Shown: positions 52,721 to 63,101, numbered from the stretch's first letter. The stretch: DNA of 64,000 bases from Macrocystis pyrifera (GCA_031763025.1 JASSKH010000002.1:17644468-17708467), one strand, 5' to 3'. Numbers and translations: made by a program. The notes: generated from the letters alone by a model not told the origin.

Positions 52721-54200
52721 TGAAGTGGGGTGGGGTGGAGTAGAGTGGAATATGTAGGAATGTTGGCTGATGATGTCTCGTGAACAGAGACTCGCAAATG
52801 GATGATGAAACCCCGTCGGTGATCGTGAGATACAAGTTGCGTTGCTGAACAGAACAGAACAGAGATAGATGTGGGTCATCCTGATAAGTCGGGTATGAAT
52901 TTTAAGCTACACGTGACCCTGAGATACGATCATGTTCCGGTACCCCATGTTGGAGTATTACGGTAAGCTACGAGAACCCTTTGCTCTACAACGATTGATT
53001 GTTCTACGGACAACGGAGATCATTGCAGATCTACCGAAATCGGAACACTATACGAACAGACGCGACAGTCCTGATCCAAACAAAGTGGAGTGGAGAAAAC
53101 GTATTCACCAGGTATGTGTATAGTCGAGTGTAGAGTTCGCAGTCATTCGGGAGGATACTGACGAGAGTAGATATATACTGCCAGTAGTCAGCGTGCTGGT
53201 GTGGCGTGGAGTGAAGTGCACATATGTAGCATATAGATGTATGTAGAAGTAGCAGTAATTCGGGAATATAGGGAGATATACTGCCCTTATCATCGGCAGT
53301 ACTGTGGTCGTTCTTACTCTCATATACCGCAAGCAATCGCAGCACTAAAGTATTCGAAGTGTACTCTAAATACACCCATCTGTACTCCGAGTATTACGTG
53401 TACTGGGCTTGATAATTATCTGTGCACTGCTGTGTGCCCACTAGCGAGTGTTGGTGCCGTGAGTTTGATTGAAATGAGAACCGATGATCCCTTATCATCA
53501 GCTGACTGGCCTGCGAAGAGAGAGGCCCCGTGGCCGCACCTTTGTAAACTGTATACCAGGTACGTCTATACTGCAAGGTCTGACTTCTAAGGAGTCCTGG
53601 TGGGACCAAGTACCAAGCGGCAGTGTGTAGCACTGATGTCGGTGGGAGCTTATTATATGCTGCTGTTGTTGTACACAAGTGAGATCCAGAGTCTGACGAG
53701 ACTGAGAACGAACTAACAAGAATATGTGAAAATCAAAGGAGAAGGAATCCGACCAATGAAACAAACCGAGAACTGCGTATGTACAGTATAATGCACGGGA
53801 ATGTGGAATAGGACTAGTTATATGTAAATGTCATAAACGATCGTGATCTGACAAATAAAGCGAATAATGAATACCAGAAGAACTGAGACTGCAATGACCT
53901 TCACACAAACAAGCTGAGAGATTAATACCACAGATACACACGTCCAAGAAAGCTTCATGAATAACGAGGTAAAGAAAACATACCAACAGGAATACTTCTA
54001 CGAGTACAATATTTTTGATAACTTGATGTTGCTTTCTGCAACTCTTCGCATTGATTTGGTCCTTTATGTGTGACACTGCAAAAGCAACAGTAGAAAGATC
54101 TTTGGAATAACAAGTCTGACAACAACATTTCGCGACATGCAGAATGTCGTTACGTCCACACGGGGATACCTTCGCAGACCGTACATACCGGCCTCTGTAT
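52720..54200. other. No gene supported
   Basis: The GTGGGGTGGGGTGGAGTAGA piece at 52,725 has a loose partner at 53,198. The frames 53,031-53,590 and 53,394-53,764 on both strands are unrecognised. Confidence 0.35.
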
Positions 54201-54360
54201 TTTCCGGTTCTCCCACTATACTAATAATAGTGTTACTATACGGTGGATATTTTTCTCCGGACTAATAATAACATTGACCAGCTAAGGTGGGGAACTTTCA
54301 CCCCGCTATACAAATAATAGCATTCATAGCTACGGTGGAGATTTGATGCCCCCTCATTTT
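54200..54360. repeat. About 55-bp tandem, CTAATAATAGTGTTACTA type
   Basis: Three units share CTATAC/CGGACTAATAATA, a TACGGTGGA or TAAGGTGGG block and TTTTCTCC or TTTCACCCC. Confidence 0.7.
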
Positions 54361-54439
54361 GCCTCGCTGCGTAGATCCTACCTGTAGGATAGGAGGTACT
54401 GTACACTTTTACACTTTCCTTTCCGTACGATTCCCATCA

Positions 54440-54760
54440 TCATATTACGTGTATGTGTTCTTCACATCAAACCGTTCTTTCTATCCGTCGACGTTCAGCA
54501 CACCCAGTGTCCGTGCCGACTCTTCAATCCTAGATAGATACAAACTCTGGTCCCAAAACTACGACAGTGATTCTACAATGATGAACTATAATCCAGTGTT
54601 GCTGTGAATTGTTATTTATGTTGCAATACGATACGCCCGTTACGATTCTCCTGCTGGTACCAAACATGGCAGGAGACAGCACTTTCACCACTCACCCTTT
54701 GACAGAAAGCAAGGTTTCCTTGATTGCCTTACCTTGCCTTGACTGACAACAAACTACTAG
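54440..54760 (-). repeat. Repeat S, copy 2 (inverted)
   Basis: Reverse complement of 24,500-24,830: CAGCACACCCAGTGTCCGTG, TTATGTTGCAATACGATACG and CTGGTACCAAACATG. A short third piece lies at 57,110-57,200. Confidence 0.85.
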
Positions 54761-55215
54761 GTTTTAGTGTGGAGCACTATGCCCTACACCTTTGACAGCG
54801 CACGTTTTGGCTTGCTTGACATGTCTGACGTCTTTGGTTGCAAATTTTATTTACTCATATATTTCTCTTCTCATTTATCATCTTCGCCATTCTTTTCTCT
54901 CTACCTCTATTTTTAACAGTCGTAAACTCAAACTCGGGATCACATAGCAATACAGTCCGTGCCTTCATTAGGAACACGAGGCCCTGCACCCTTGACAACG
55001 CACGTTTTGTATTGCTGAACATGGTTTCTGGCGTGTTCGCTTGGTACCTTTTTGCGTTTCTTTATTTCTCTTCTCATTTATCATCTTCGCCCTTCTTTTC
55101 TCTCCACCTTTAATTAACAGTCGTAACTCAGATCCGGCTCATATAGCAGGGTCACCTCCCCCCTGCCCACTACGGTTCGTGCCTTCATTTTTATCGCGAG
55201 AAGACCTCAGCCCTT
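54760..55215 (-). repeat. Two tandem units, inverted copy of 24,063-24,500
   Basis: CTTTGACAGCGCACGTTTTG and CTTGACAACGCACGTTTTGT mark the two units, with TTATCATCTTCGCC and CACTACGGTTCGTGCCTTCA. The block order is the inverse of 24.06-24.5 kb. Confidence 0.85.
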
Positions 55216-55261
55216 TCTTCCCTCGTCGACTCGCGTTGGTACTGGCACTGGACAAAACTTC

Positions 55262-55715
55262 ACACCTCGGATAACGTCACACTTTGATAACACTTATCTA
55301 CGTTATGGGGCCTAACATAGGAACGTGGCCACATGTTAACATAGTGTTAGCACTGGAGGAGCAATCACGGCAACGCGGTAACACGGTGTTGACTGGAAAA
55401 CCACCGACGTGCACACGCCTTCACAACACGGTAACACGGTGTTAACCGGCAAACCACGGACGTGCACACGCCTTAACGTTATGTCTCTGCTCTATCTCGT
55501 CCAGCTCTGGTACAGTAACTCTATGTTACGCCGTGATCCGTGCTTGTACGAACACTGGAACACGTTTGGATTTGACCATACCCGTACGTCATCATTACAA
55601 CACGCCCAGGTCGATATCCGCAGATTTACTGACATAATACCATAATGTGTTACTGACTGCGCAGCGTTCGACGTAACACACCAACATTGTGTTACCTTCA
55701 AGAGGAGTGTTACAT
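55262..55715 (+). repeat. TAAC/GTTA-rich repeat, second copy
   Basis: Matches 20,620-21,035: TTATGGGGCCTAACA, GTGTTAACCGGC or variant, TCTCGTCCAGCTCTGGTAC, TTACGCCGTGATCCGTGCTT and GATCGATATCCGCAG or variant. It contains one extra internal copy of the AACACGGTAACACGGTGTTR block. Confidence 0.88.
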
Positions 55716-55839
55716 AGTGTGCGTGCGCTCTTGGGGGCATATCGTTAATATTTCCGAGTAATCGTTGAGGTATATGGTGTGTGGAATATAATCGGGATTT
55801 TTCGGGGTGTGGGATTTTGGCGGCTACCACACACAACGT

Positions 55840-56125
55840 GATATGCAGTAGATTATTGGACTACCTCTTATTAAAACATTGTTTTTTGGCGAGCTGTCTT
55901 CGTGAAGGTTCGTGGGTTGTTCCATGTCAAGTTTTTGTGCGCTGTTAGGCGATTTCTCGTGGTTTTTCAACCGAGCCAATGAATTGCCGTCTTGATGCAA
56001 ACAAGAGTTGTTATAACTCTTCCAGCATGGCGCTATCAGCTACCAGCCACTTATCATCGCTGTCAAGGTCTTGGACTCGCTTCAATTGTGCGAGCGGCGT
56101 CAGCCGCAGAACCTTGTATATACAC
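55840..56125 (+). repeat. Dispersed repeat R, copy 2
   Basis: Inverted relative to 23,400-23,700. It contains CTCGTGGTTTTTCAACCGAG, GTTGTTATAACTCTTCCA or similar and CGCTGTCAAGGTCTTGGACT. Confidence 0.8.
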
Positions 56126-56162
56126 GATCCAGTAGTAATCAAATGCACCAGGTATATAATAA

Positions 56163-56699
56163 TTACTTGAAGGTACGAACTGACACTGACGTATATTTTC
56201 CTATCCGAAGCATGGGTGCCGGTGACGTCTTTATAAATATAGGGACGATATTATTAGTGTTTCGCCGTGAGCGAGTCTCTGCATTTCTTAGGGTCATTCT
56301 TATCGGAGAGCTTTTCTTTCCATAATTTCCATATTTTTTTCGCTCAATTTGTCGATCTTCCAGATTTTCCTCATTTTTTTTTCCAAACATGTGAAATTTA
56401 ACTTTCCTGATCTTGTTTCTGGAGAATTTCACGAATAGTGACAGGACGCCTCCGTATCTTGATACATATCTCCAATTCTTTCCGAACTTTGGAAATTTTA
56501 CCCAAAAAGCTCTCTGGTGAGAATTAGCCTTAGACGTAATTATGAGCCGTTTTCGCTTTAGCTTGGAGAAAAGGCGCACCTCTCGGCCCGAAACTCCCTC
56601 ATCGTACTCATCGACCCCTACTCTGCCCACTCTGCCTAAGGCGACCTCGGCCGTGCCCAAGCCGTGTCTCGCGGGCATGTATTTTCTTGAGGATTTCAT
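56163..56699 (-). CDS. Hypothetical basic protein, 178 residues
   Basis: One uninterrupted minus frame, not explained by any tandem repeat. It begins MKSSRKYMPARHGLGTAEVA and includes VDEYDEGVSGREVRLFSKLK and FWVKFPKFGKNWRYVSRYGG, then a Lys/Glu-rich stretch, ending near RNAETRSRRNTNNIVPIFIK. It is strongly basic, with no signal peptide or membrane segment evident. The RSRRNTNNIVPIF segment recurs at 61,918-61,966 (RSRRNTNSIVPVF), so the tail lies in a dispersed repeat. No family is recognised. It could be a terminal exon or part of an element. Confidence 0.35.
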   Translation of the reverse strand: MKSSRKYMPARHGLGTAEVALGRVGRVGVDEYDEGVSGREVRLFSKLKRKRLIITSKANSHQRAFWVKFPKFGKNWRYVSRYGGVLSLFVKFSRNKIRKVKFHMFGKKNEENLEDRQIERKKYGNYGKKSSPIRMTLRNAETRSRRNTNNIVPIFIKTSPAPMLRIGKYTSVSVRTFK

Positions 56700-57320
56700 G
56701 CCTTCATCACAGGCTCGCCATACATGTTTTTTTACAGTCCCGTCCGGGATAGTTACTTCTTAGACCTTGCGATCTACACATGAGTATGTCGGGACGTTTT
56801 TTCGTGAGGCGGTGAACGTTTTCGGTCGATTCATGCGCGAACGTGCCCGCCGGCCTGCTTGACACCGGTCAGGGTCTCACGTACGCTCGTTTCGTGAACA
56901 TGCGGGCGGTGGACGCTGCAACTTTCATCAACGATGTGGTGATCGAGAGCTTGCATTTTGTTTATATTATTGCAAAAGTCTCAAGTTGCTCCGAATTGTA
57001 TACACGTACGTACTCGGACTCGTACTGCATTTTTGGTGCTCCCATGATCTACAGGCAAGAAACAATATTCCGGTCTGATGACACTAGATTATTATGGACT
57101 ACTTACTGATAGATGTGTGTTCTTCACATTAAACCGTTCTTTCTACCCGTCGGCCCCCACCACAACCAGTGTCTGTGCTGATTTTTCATCCTAGAGAGAT
57201 AAAAGTTATGTGGTAAAATACTACGCCACAGAGATACCACATTGTCATGCAGCAAGCAGACTAGACAATGCAATGCCATGTAATCATACTGGGTACGAGA
57301 GGCACGACATACACATTACA
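56700..57320. other. No gene seen
   Basis: Contains a 90-bp fragment of repeat S at 57,110-57,200 and otherwise no recognised feature. Confidence 0.4.
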
Positions 57321-57339
57321 TGAAAGAGAAAAAGCAAGA

Positions 57340-57400
57340 ACGAAAAAAGTAACAAAAAAAAGAAAGAGAAAAAGAAAAAGAAAGGAAAGAAACTTTTGTA
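57340..57400 (+). repeat. Purine tract
   Basis: About 60 bp of A and G (AAGAAAGAGAAAAAGAAAAA). It produces the Lys/Arg frame 57,268-57,549 and Phe/Leu frames on the other strand. Not a gene. Confidence 0.85.
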
Positions 57401-57544
57401 CCCCCCCGCATGGGGTGTGGCAGACACTATTGAACGAGTTAAAGAAACAATACCAATCACTGCATATACACAGAATAGGACACAGAACCAAGGAAAATAA
57501 CAAGCACACCGAGGCAAAAAATAAAAGAACAAAAGCACCCTCCA

Positions 57545-57965
57545 GGTAGCTGCAGCTGTTTATGGTACGAGTACCAAAGACAGGTTGTATATACTACTAA
57601 TAGTCGGTCTGGTACCTTGCTACCCTGTCTGCCGTCTCCGCCCTGGTTTCGCCAACTATGCCCCACCCCCGGAAAGGGTGCGTCAGACAATACGAAACAA
57701 GCAAGGCAGGCTTGTCATCCACCCACGCCACAAGACTCCTGTCATAGGGACAAGGACAAAAGATAATAAGCAACAAGAAAATCCCGCAGGATCATAGCGC
57801 AAAAAGAAAAAGAAAACGAAGGAAGACCACGTTCGAACCACCTGCAGCAGTTGGCGGCACGAGTAGCATAGACATGTCTTACTAGTCGGCCTGGTGCCTT
57901 GCTGCCCTGTCTGCCGTCTCCTTCCTGCTTTTGTCCACCGCAGTTTCCCTTCTACTCCTGCTGTT
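57545..57965. repeat. Direct repeat of about 290 bp spacing
   Basis: GTCGGTCTGGTACCTTGCTA with CCCTGTCTGCCGTCTCC at 57,603 recurs as GTCGGCCTGGTGCCTTGCTG with the same tail at 57,886. Confidence 0.75.
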
Positions 57966-57989
57966 GCCCCCCCTCCCCCTATTCCCTTG

Positions 57990-58730
57990 GGGCACCACCC
58001 ACGGCGGATGAGCGGCGCTGCCTACTCAGCTGTGCCTCATCCTCGTGCCACCTCACCATGAACCGTTCGGCTGCTTCAAGGATCCCCCGGCACCACTTCC
58101 CCGCCTTTTTTTGCTGCAGTGGACAACAGAGCGATCTCAACTCCAAACACCAAGGGGGAGTGTTCCGTCGATCCTTCGGTGGCTCGGAACTCCCTGGGAT
58201 CTTCGACTATGCATCTATGACAAATGTTGCGCTATCCGCCAGGTCTTGGGTCCCCGCCAGCCATCGTCCCGAACATTACCCAACTGTGTGATGGGTCCTT
58301 GCTTTGCCGTGCCGTTTACGGGTGATCGTTTCGACGCTCTCGCAACGTGTCATCGTGAGGGCCTTCGCGTACAAGAGGGTGGCGTGGTCGGTACGAAGTA
58401 GGCGCTGGAAGCCAATGACTCGCAAAGGGACTTGGTAGTGAGCCGTTCGAAGTGGTAGTGAGCCGTTCGAAGCTTGGCAAAGTCTTCCGCTCTGAGGGTC
58501 CCGTCACACATCCGTACCGCCGGGTCTAAATCACCGGCCTTCAGCATTCGGACTTTCAAGCCAAGCGGGGCGGTCGTCTCATGTATATCATACAACTCCG
58601 GGTCGAACCGTTCGAGGCATGCCCGCATGATACGGATCCGTCGGTCGATTCCGGGCGAGAGGTCGGCGTTTTCGTGGATAACGCCGCCTAGGTGTAAGAC
58701 TGTTTATACCTCTGGCCTGCTGCTTCGATG
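57990..58730 (-). pseudogene. LINE-3 C-terminal region
   Basis: The frame 58,350-58,628 reads MRACLERFDPELYDIHETTA and LGLKVRMLKAGD, matching LINE-1 residues around FKRELYDMEDAP. A 21-base unit with GAGCCGTTCGAAG is duplicated at 58,439-58,470. KKAGKWCRGILEAAERFMVR at about 58,120-58,055 matches the LINE-1 end. The G-rich tract lies just beyond. Confidence 0.85.
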
Positions 58731-59740
58731 ACGAGCAGTGGGGCGAGGATTATCTGGTCTGGTGTTCGTAGTAGCATTGCCTCTTGTCTTCTATTCCGAT
58801 ATCGTGAGGCCTGCTTCTTCAAAGACAGTCACGATGACCGTCATCATTTTAGCGAGCCCTTCAGCCGACTTCGACACAACTTCTACGCCATCGGCGTACA
58901 ACATGCTCCATACAGCTCTTCGCACGCATGCCAACGGCCCCGCCCATCTGTTTCGACTATTCGAGCATCATTGACTTGAACCAAATCCTTGACGAGGGCT
59001 TCGTCTTTGCTGAAGCGTACCAGTACGACGTGTAACGCAGCAGCGAAGAACACGTTGAACAGCAACGGTTTAGCACGCAGCCTTGCCGCAGCCCCTGCGT
59101 GACATCATACCATTCCGAGTGTCCGCCGTCATCCGTACGCACGCGAGCGCGCATGCCTTCTGGGAAATTGCGGATACTTGTGAGCATCTTGGTTGGTACG
59201 TCAGAGCGTGTGAGTAACTCCCACAGCAGCTCTCGGTCGACGGAGTTGTGCGTTTTCTGCAGATCGATGAAGCATTTGTACAAGGGGATTTTCCTCTGTC
59301 GTCCCAGCTCTTGCAACCGGCGCACGACAGGCAGCATTTCGATCGTTGATCGTGCGGGGTGGAAGCTGGCCTGTTCCTCAGGGAGTAGTTCCTTGGTCTC
59401 GCAGTAGATGCTAAGGCGGGACGCGACGAACAAAACTTTGCCTGCGTGGGCAACAAGCGGAATCCCTCAATAGTTGATGTAATCCGTTCGGTTCTTCTTT
59501 TCGTGAAGGGCCTCGATGATCGTATCTTTTCATTGCAGGGGGGCCTTTCCTGTTACCCAAACGTTGACAAGGATGTTGTGAATACACTGGGCGAATGCGG
59601 GGTGGTCGAATTGTAGAATATCGGCCGGGAGGCCCTCTGGCCCAACAGCTTTCCAATGTGACGTGCCCTTGAGCGTTTCCGCCATTTTGTCCATGGATGG
59701 TTCGTCTGCGAGCGACAGTTTGAGCGGTTGCGGTGTCAAG
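58730..59740 (-). pseudogene. LINE-3 reverse transcriptase domain
   Basis: WKAVGPEGLPADILQ is the entry motif (59,530-59,739), stopped by a TGA. The next frame (58,957-59,433) has [38 protein letters not shown] (motif A, catalytic Asp) and [11 protein letters not shown] (motif B). After another frameshift, motif C reads SMLYADGVEVVSKSAE at 58,887-58,898, so the second catalytic Asp of YADD is replaced by Gly. A stop follows at TISE. The domain is inactive. Confidence 0.9.
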
Positions 59741-60330
59741 AGGTCGATGATTGTGGGATCGATTTAAGCGATTTTGTGTTCAAGAGTTTGTAGTTGAGTC
59801 CCGACCATCGTTCACGGATTCGCACCTTATCCCGCAACAGCGTGCCATCCTCGTCCTCAAACGAACTGCTCGCTCCTCGCTCAAGTTCCTTCCAGTCAAG
59901 CCGTACTCTTCAGGTGCATGTAAAACCCTCTCTGGACGTTATTCACTGGGAGTCGTTCGGTTTCGCACGCGTAGATCTCAGTGTCTTCCACGCGGTTCTA
60001 TCCGTGGGGTGCGTACGCGAGAGTTGTCGCGCATACTCCCTCGCTGTCCATGCTAGTATGAATGCGGCCAAGGTTTCGGCACACTCAAACCATTCATGTC
60101 TGCGGTGGCGACGTGGAGGGGGTGGTACTTATTTTTCGCAATAATAGCCGTGGTGAGAAACTCAACCGTACCAGACGTATTACGGGGTTGGATTTGCTGG
60201 TTGGAAACGACCCTCGCGACTACTCGTTGACGACTCGTTTCATCGGACATCGCTGCCTGTCAAACTCTCGGTGTTTCGGGGTTTTCGTATTTGTCTGTTG
60301 GGCCCAAAATGACCACTGAGTCGGACTTAA
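59740..60330 (-). pseudogene. LINE-3 linker region
   Basis: Worn minus-strand sequence between endonuclease and polymerase, with frame 60,053-60,250 open (HVATADMNGLSV). Sequence on the plus strand here is a shadow. Confidence 0.5.
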
Positions 60331-61106
60331 AAGATGTTGTGGTCTGAGTCGGCCTTAGCTGGGGGCGGTTGCTGTTGGACGACTTTAACATCATGTACTC
60401 CAGGTCGATGGGCTTGACGGGTTAGGACGTAGTCGATCTGCTTACGGTCATTTGGCCTGGTGCCGTCATGTGTATGCGATATTGCGCGTGCTGAAAAACG
60501 TGTGGGTGAGAGCTAACTTGAAATTGGTGGCGAACGACCCAAGTCGTTTGCTATTATCGTTACGAACGTCGCGTCCGTATGCTCCAAGCACTCTACTTTC
60601 ATCATCACCGCACCCTTCCATCCTCTGCCCACTTCGGGCGTTGGCATCCATGGGTACAAACGAACACTCTTTCGTTGGAATCTTTCCACCACGTCCTTCA
60701 GCTTCTGCCAGAAAATACGTTTCAGTTCGGCGTCCTTGGTACAATCAGTTGGAGCATACGCAACGACTCAATTAACTGCCTCGTATCTACCAGCCAGCTC
60801 AAAGCGCACAGACATGAACCGTTCGTCAATGAACTGGTGAGTGTACACAGACTTACTGTATAGCGATTCTTTGACAGCTAGACCTACTCCGTACAGCCCT
60901 TGCCTGGCAGCTATTTTTTCCTGACTTGAACGAAAAACGCGATACCCTGCCGCATGGAACGTCGTGCTACCGGACCTCCGAGTTTCCAGCAGGCCAATAA
61001 AGTCACAACCGAGTTGCTGGCCCTTCGCCAGTAAACGCTCGTCATGTCCGTACCCGTTCGTCCCCTTCACAGCCAGGGTGCGCACATTGTAGGTCGTTAC
61101 CGCCAC
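60330..61106 (-). pseudogene. LINE-3 apurinic-type endonuclease domain
   Basis: Exonuclease/endonuclease/phosphatase fold. Starts MAVTTYNVRTLAVKGTNGYG, with the Asn of the first motif. CDFIGLLETRRSG carries the catalytic Glu, GLYGVGLAVK is the next landmark, and VVAYAPTD follows after an in-frame TGA (60,768). MDANARSGQRMEGCGDD carries the D-x-N pair in the frame 60,466-60,744, and SDHN lies near 60,335. All five motifs can be placed, in two or three frames. The enzyme nicks target DNA to prime reverse transcription. Confidence 0.88.
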
Positions 61107-61462
61107 AAGTCCCCCATTCTGTCTCTGATGAGCCTCATGTACTGCTTTCTTTGCCAGACGATGTGAGGATCGTCCCCGCCTCCTTTCTTGCTTCTTTTAT
61201 TATTTTTTTTTGGTTCTATGACGAATGTGGCTCTCCGTTTCGTTACCCAGCAAGCGCCTTGATTTCTGTTGACTGGGTGCAGCCGTCCCAACCAACGCTG
61301 ACACTTCCATCCTTCCTGTCGTGCATGCGTACCCATGCCGTGGCCAGCCTCTCCACTCCCCGGGCTTCCCATGTAGTGCTCTCTGCTGTGGTGATGTACC
61401 TGCCCCGCCTCAGGGATGAATTCCTTGGCGTCGCGTTCAAGAAGAACAAACACCACCACCAC
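61097..61462 (-). CDS. LINE-3 upstream open frame
   Basis: 121 codons, His/Arg/Lys-rich, ending MRLIRDRMGDLWR just where the endonuclease frame begins, with the two overlapping by a few bases. It could be a first ORF, or part of one fused ORF with a frameshift. I recognise no RNA-binding motif. Confidence 0.35.
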   Translation of the reverse strand: MVVVFVLLERDAKEFIPEAGQVHHHSREHYMGSPGSGEAGHGMGTHARQEGWKCQRWLGRLHPVNRNQGACWVTKRRATFVIEPKKNNKRSKKGGGDDPHIVWQRKQYMRLIRDRMGDLWR

Positions 61463-61479
61463 CTCACGCGAGCAGGCGA

Positions 61480-61860
61480 CCAGCCAGACCCCGCGAAGTT
61501 TCCTCTCTACTCAGCCCGAAGCTCGATGTCCGTGTGACTGTCGCTAGACTGTTGCAGGTCCTGGCTGACTTCCTCGGCCTACTCCAAGGACGAGGTAGGC
61601 CGAAGGAGGTGTGGTATACGTACCAGTGCGACAGCAGTTCATACAGCAGTATCAGTACCATACGATCGTCGGAATGTGCGTCGTATAGTATGATACTGAT
61701 GTTTGCTGTTGTTGGTATCGTACGAGTATAGTACCGGTAGTAGTGTTCTATGTACGAGTATGCTTATTCGGTACTGTAAATACGTGTATACCAGGTGTTG
61801 TTCATGTATGTGAATCTGTGTGTGCATAGAATATGTTATTGTTGCTGTTAATCGTCATTG
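61480..61860. other. No gene seen; GTACCATAC-rich
   Basis: Sequence rich in TACGAGTATAGTACCGGTAG-like words. No supported frame. Confidence 0.4.
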
Positions 61861-62230
61861 TACACCTGCCCCCTGCCCCCCGAGGTGTTCTTAATACAAC
61901 AGTACATACCGTCAACGAACACGGGGACGATACTGTTGGTGTTGCGCCGGGAGCGAACCTCGGCTTTCGATAGACGCAATTTTGAGCCAATTTCGCAATA
62001 CCTCGCGATGCCATCCAAGGTGCTCTTCATACAGCAGTGCTGACCGTCAATCTTTTTTATTTCGAATGCATGTACTATACTGTACACCCCTCGGCAGTAC
62101 GGTTGCTTTTGTGCGGCCTCGGTTCACCTATGATTATACCTATGTTCGTCACCACGAGCATGCCCGAAGGCGCAGGCAGGGGTCAACCTGCTGGCCGCGG
62201 CGAAGCCCCACTTGTATATATAGATGTATC
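61860..62230. repeat. Cluster of dispersed repeat pieces
   Basis: GAGGTGTTCTTAATACAACA and AAGGTGCTCTTCATACAGCA (61,882 and 62,018) form a local direct repeat. GACGATACTGTTGGTGTTGC also occurs, diverged, at 56,246. 62,090-62,230 is a third relative of repeat H and shares GCGGCGAAGCCCCACTTGTA with 31,640. Confidence 0.7.
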
Positions 62231-62700
62231 ATACGTGCACTTGTTCCATTGTTTAGTTTCGTATCTTAGCGGCGGGCGATTTGCGATTCGAATTTTGTAC
62301 TTTCCCTGAGGTATTCTTCTGGCCCAGAATTATGGGAGGCTGTCCTGTGACCATGGGCTCTATTCTGGCGATACGTTAGCGTTCGATCACCAACAGAAAC
62401 GCTTGAGCTCTTAATAAAAGCATTTTACATTCGTAGTATATACAGCGTTTCTGCCGCTTACGCGGCCCCGATCAAGATTCGATTTCAAGTAAACGACACG
62501 ATTGAACCTACTGCCATTAATAGGTAGTTTGACGTGTTGTCGTACCAACAAACCGTGTTGGGACCAAATTTTGCAGCCTCACATACAGTCTGAAGGGTAC
62601 GCGCAAAATCAGCGGATCTGACATTGGGAAAAGCAGGATCCTGGGGAGATGGGGAAAGTATAAAATAAGCGACGGGAATAAAAACGAAACGCGGGATATA
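62230..62700. other. No gene seen; possible LTR-type sequence
   Basis: Contains TTAATAAAAGCATTTTACAT, a possible polyadenylation-like signal, upstream of the gag-bearing element. GATCACCAACAG occurs at 62,385 and again at 63,185. No LTR boundary can be set from one end. Confidence 0.3.
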
Positions 62701-62705
62701 AATAA

Positions 62706-63101
62706 ATGCCATTCAAAATATGTACTAAATGTGGATACCATGTCCCCGGAACCAACACGCCTACCCAAATAGTCGAAACCCCCGCATCCTTCGAGAAACC
62801 TCTTCCAGAAGCTTTGCTCGGGGAACTCGGGAGATTGTCATGTCTAGATCTCGCCACGGAGCCTTCTCCTTCACGTTCCGCTGACGGATCCTCAGCGGCG
62901 GCTATTCTGCATAGCGGATTCTCCGCAGAGGGACTTGGCAAAGACCCCGTTGAACTGTCCTTTGACCCGAGCGCCGCGAGAGCAACGACGATTGCTCGCG
63001 CCTCGGCTCTCATTCATGATATCTCCCTGTCTCATCCTGTCATCGGACTGCTGTCTCAGACCAAGCTGTCCTACACTCTAGCCGGCGTAGTTCAACAATA
63101 A
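62706..63101 (+). CDS. Hypothetical ORF upstream of gag
   Basis: 132 codons; the ATG directly follows a TAA in the same frame, so this start is the only one. It reads CTKCGYHVPGTNTPTQIVET, then GLGKDPVELSFDPSAARATT and IHDISLSHPVIGLLSQTKLS. Composition is protein-like. It lies 125 bp before the gag-like frame on the same strand and may belong to the same retroelement. No family is recognised. Confidence 0.4.
   Translation: MPFKICTKCGYHVPGTNTPTQIVETPASFEKPLPEALLGELGRLSCLDLATEPSPSRSADGSSAAAILHSGFSAEGLGKDPVELSFDPSAARATTIARASALIHDISLSHPVIGLLSQTKLSYTLAGVVQQ

Larger units (their letters stand above)
57970..61470 (-). mobile_element. LINE-3: near full-length non-LTR retrotransposon, dead
   Basis: Minus-strand element with an upstream frame, an endonuclease, a linker, a reverse transcriptase and a C-terminal region, in that order from 61.47 to 57.97 kb. 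It is the same family as LINE-1 and LINE-2, from which its missing segments can be recognised. Several stops and frameshifts interrupt every domain. Both catalytic domains are present in order, so only point lesions separate it from a working layout. The target site cannot be seen. Confidence 0.9.

Noticed and set aside
57268-57549. Lys/Arg-rich 93-codon frame
   Set aside because: The Lys/Arg run comes from a 60-bp purine tract; nothing else supports a gene.
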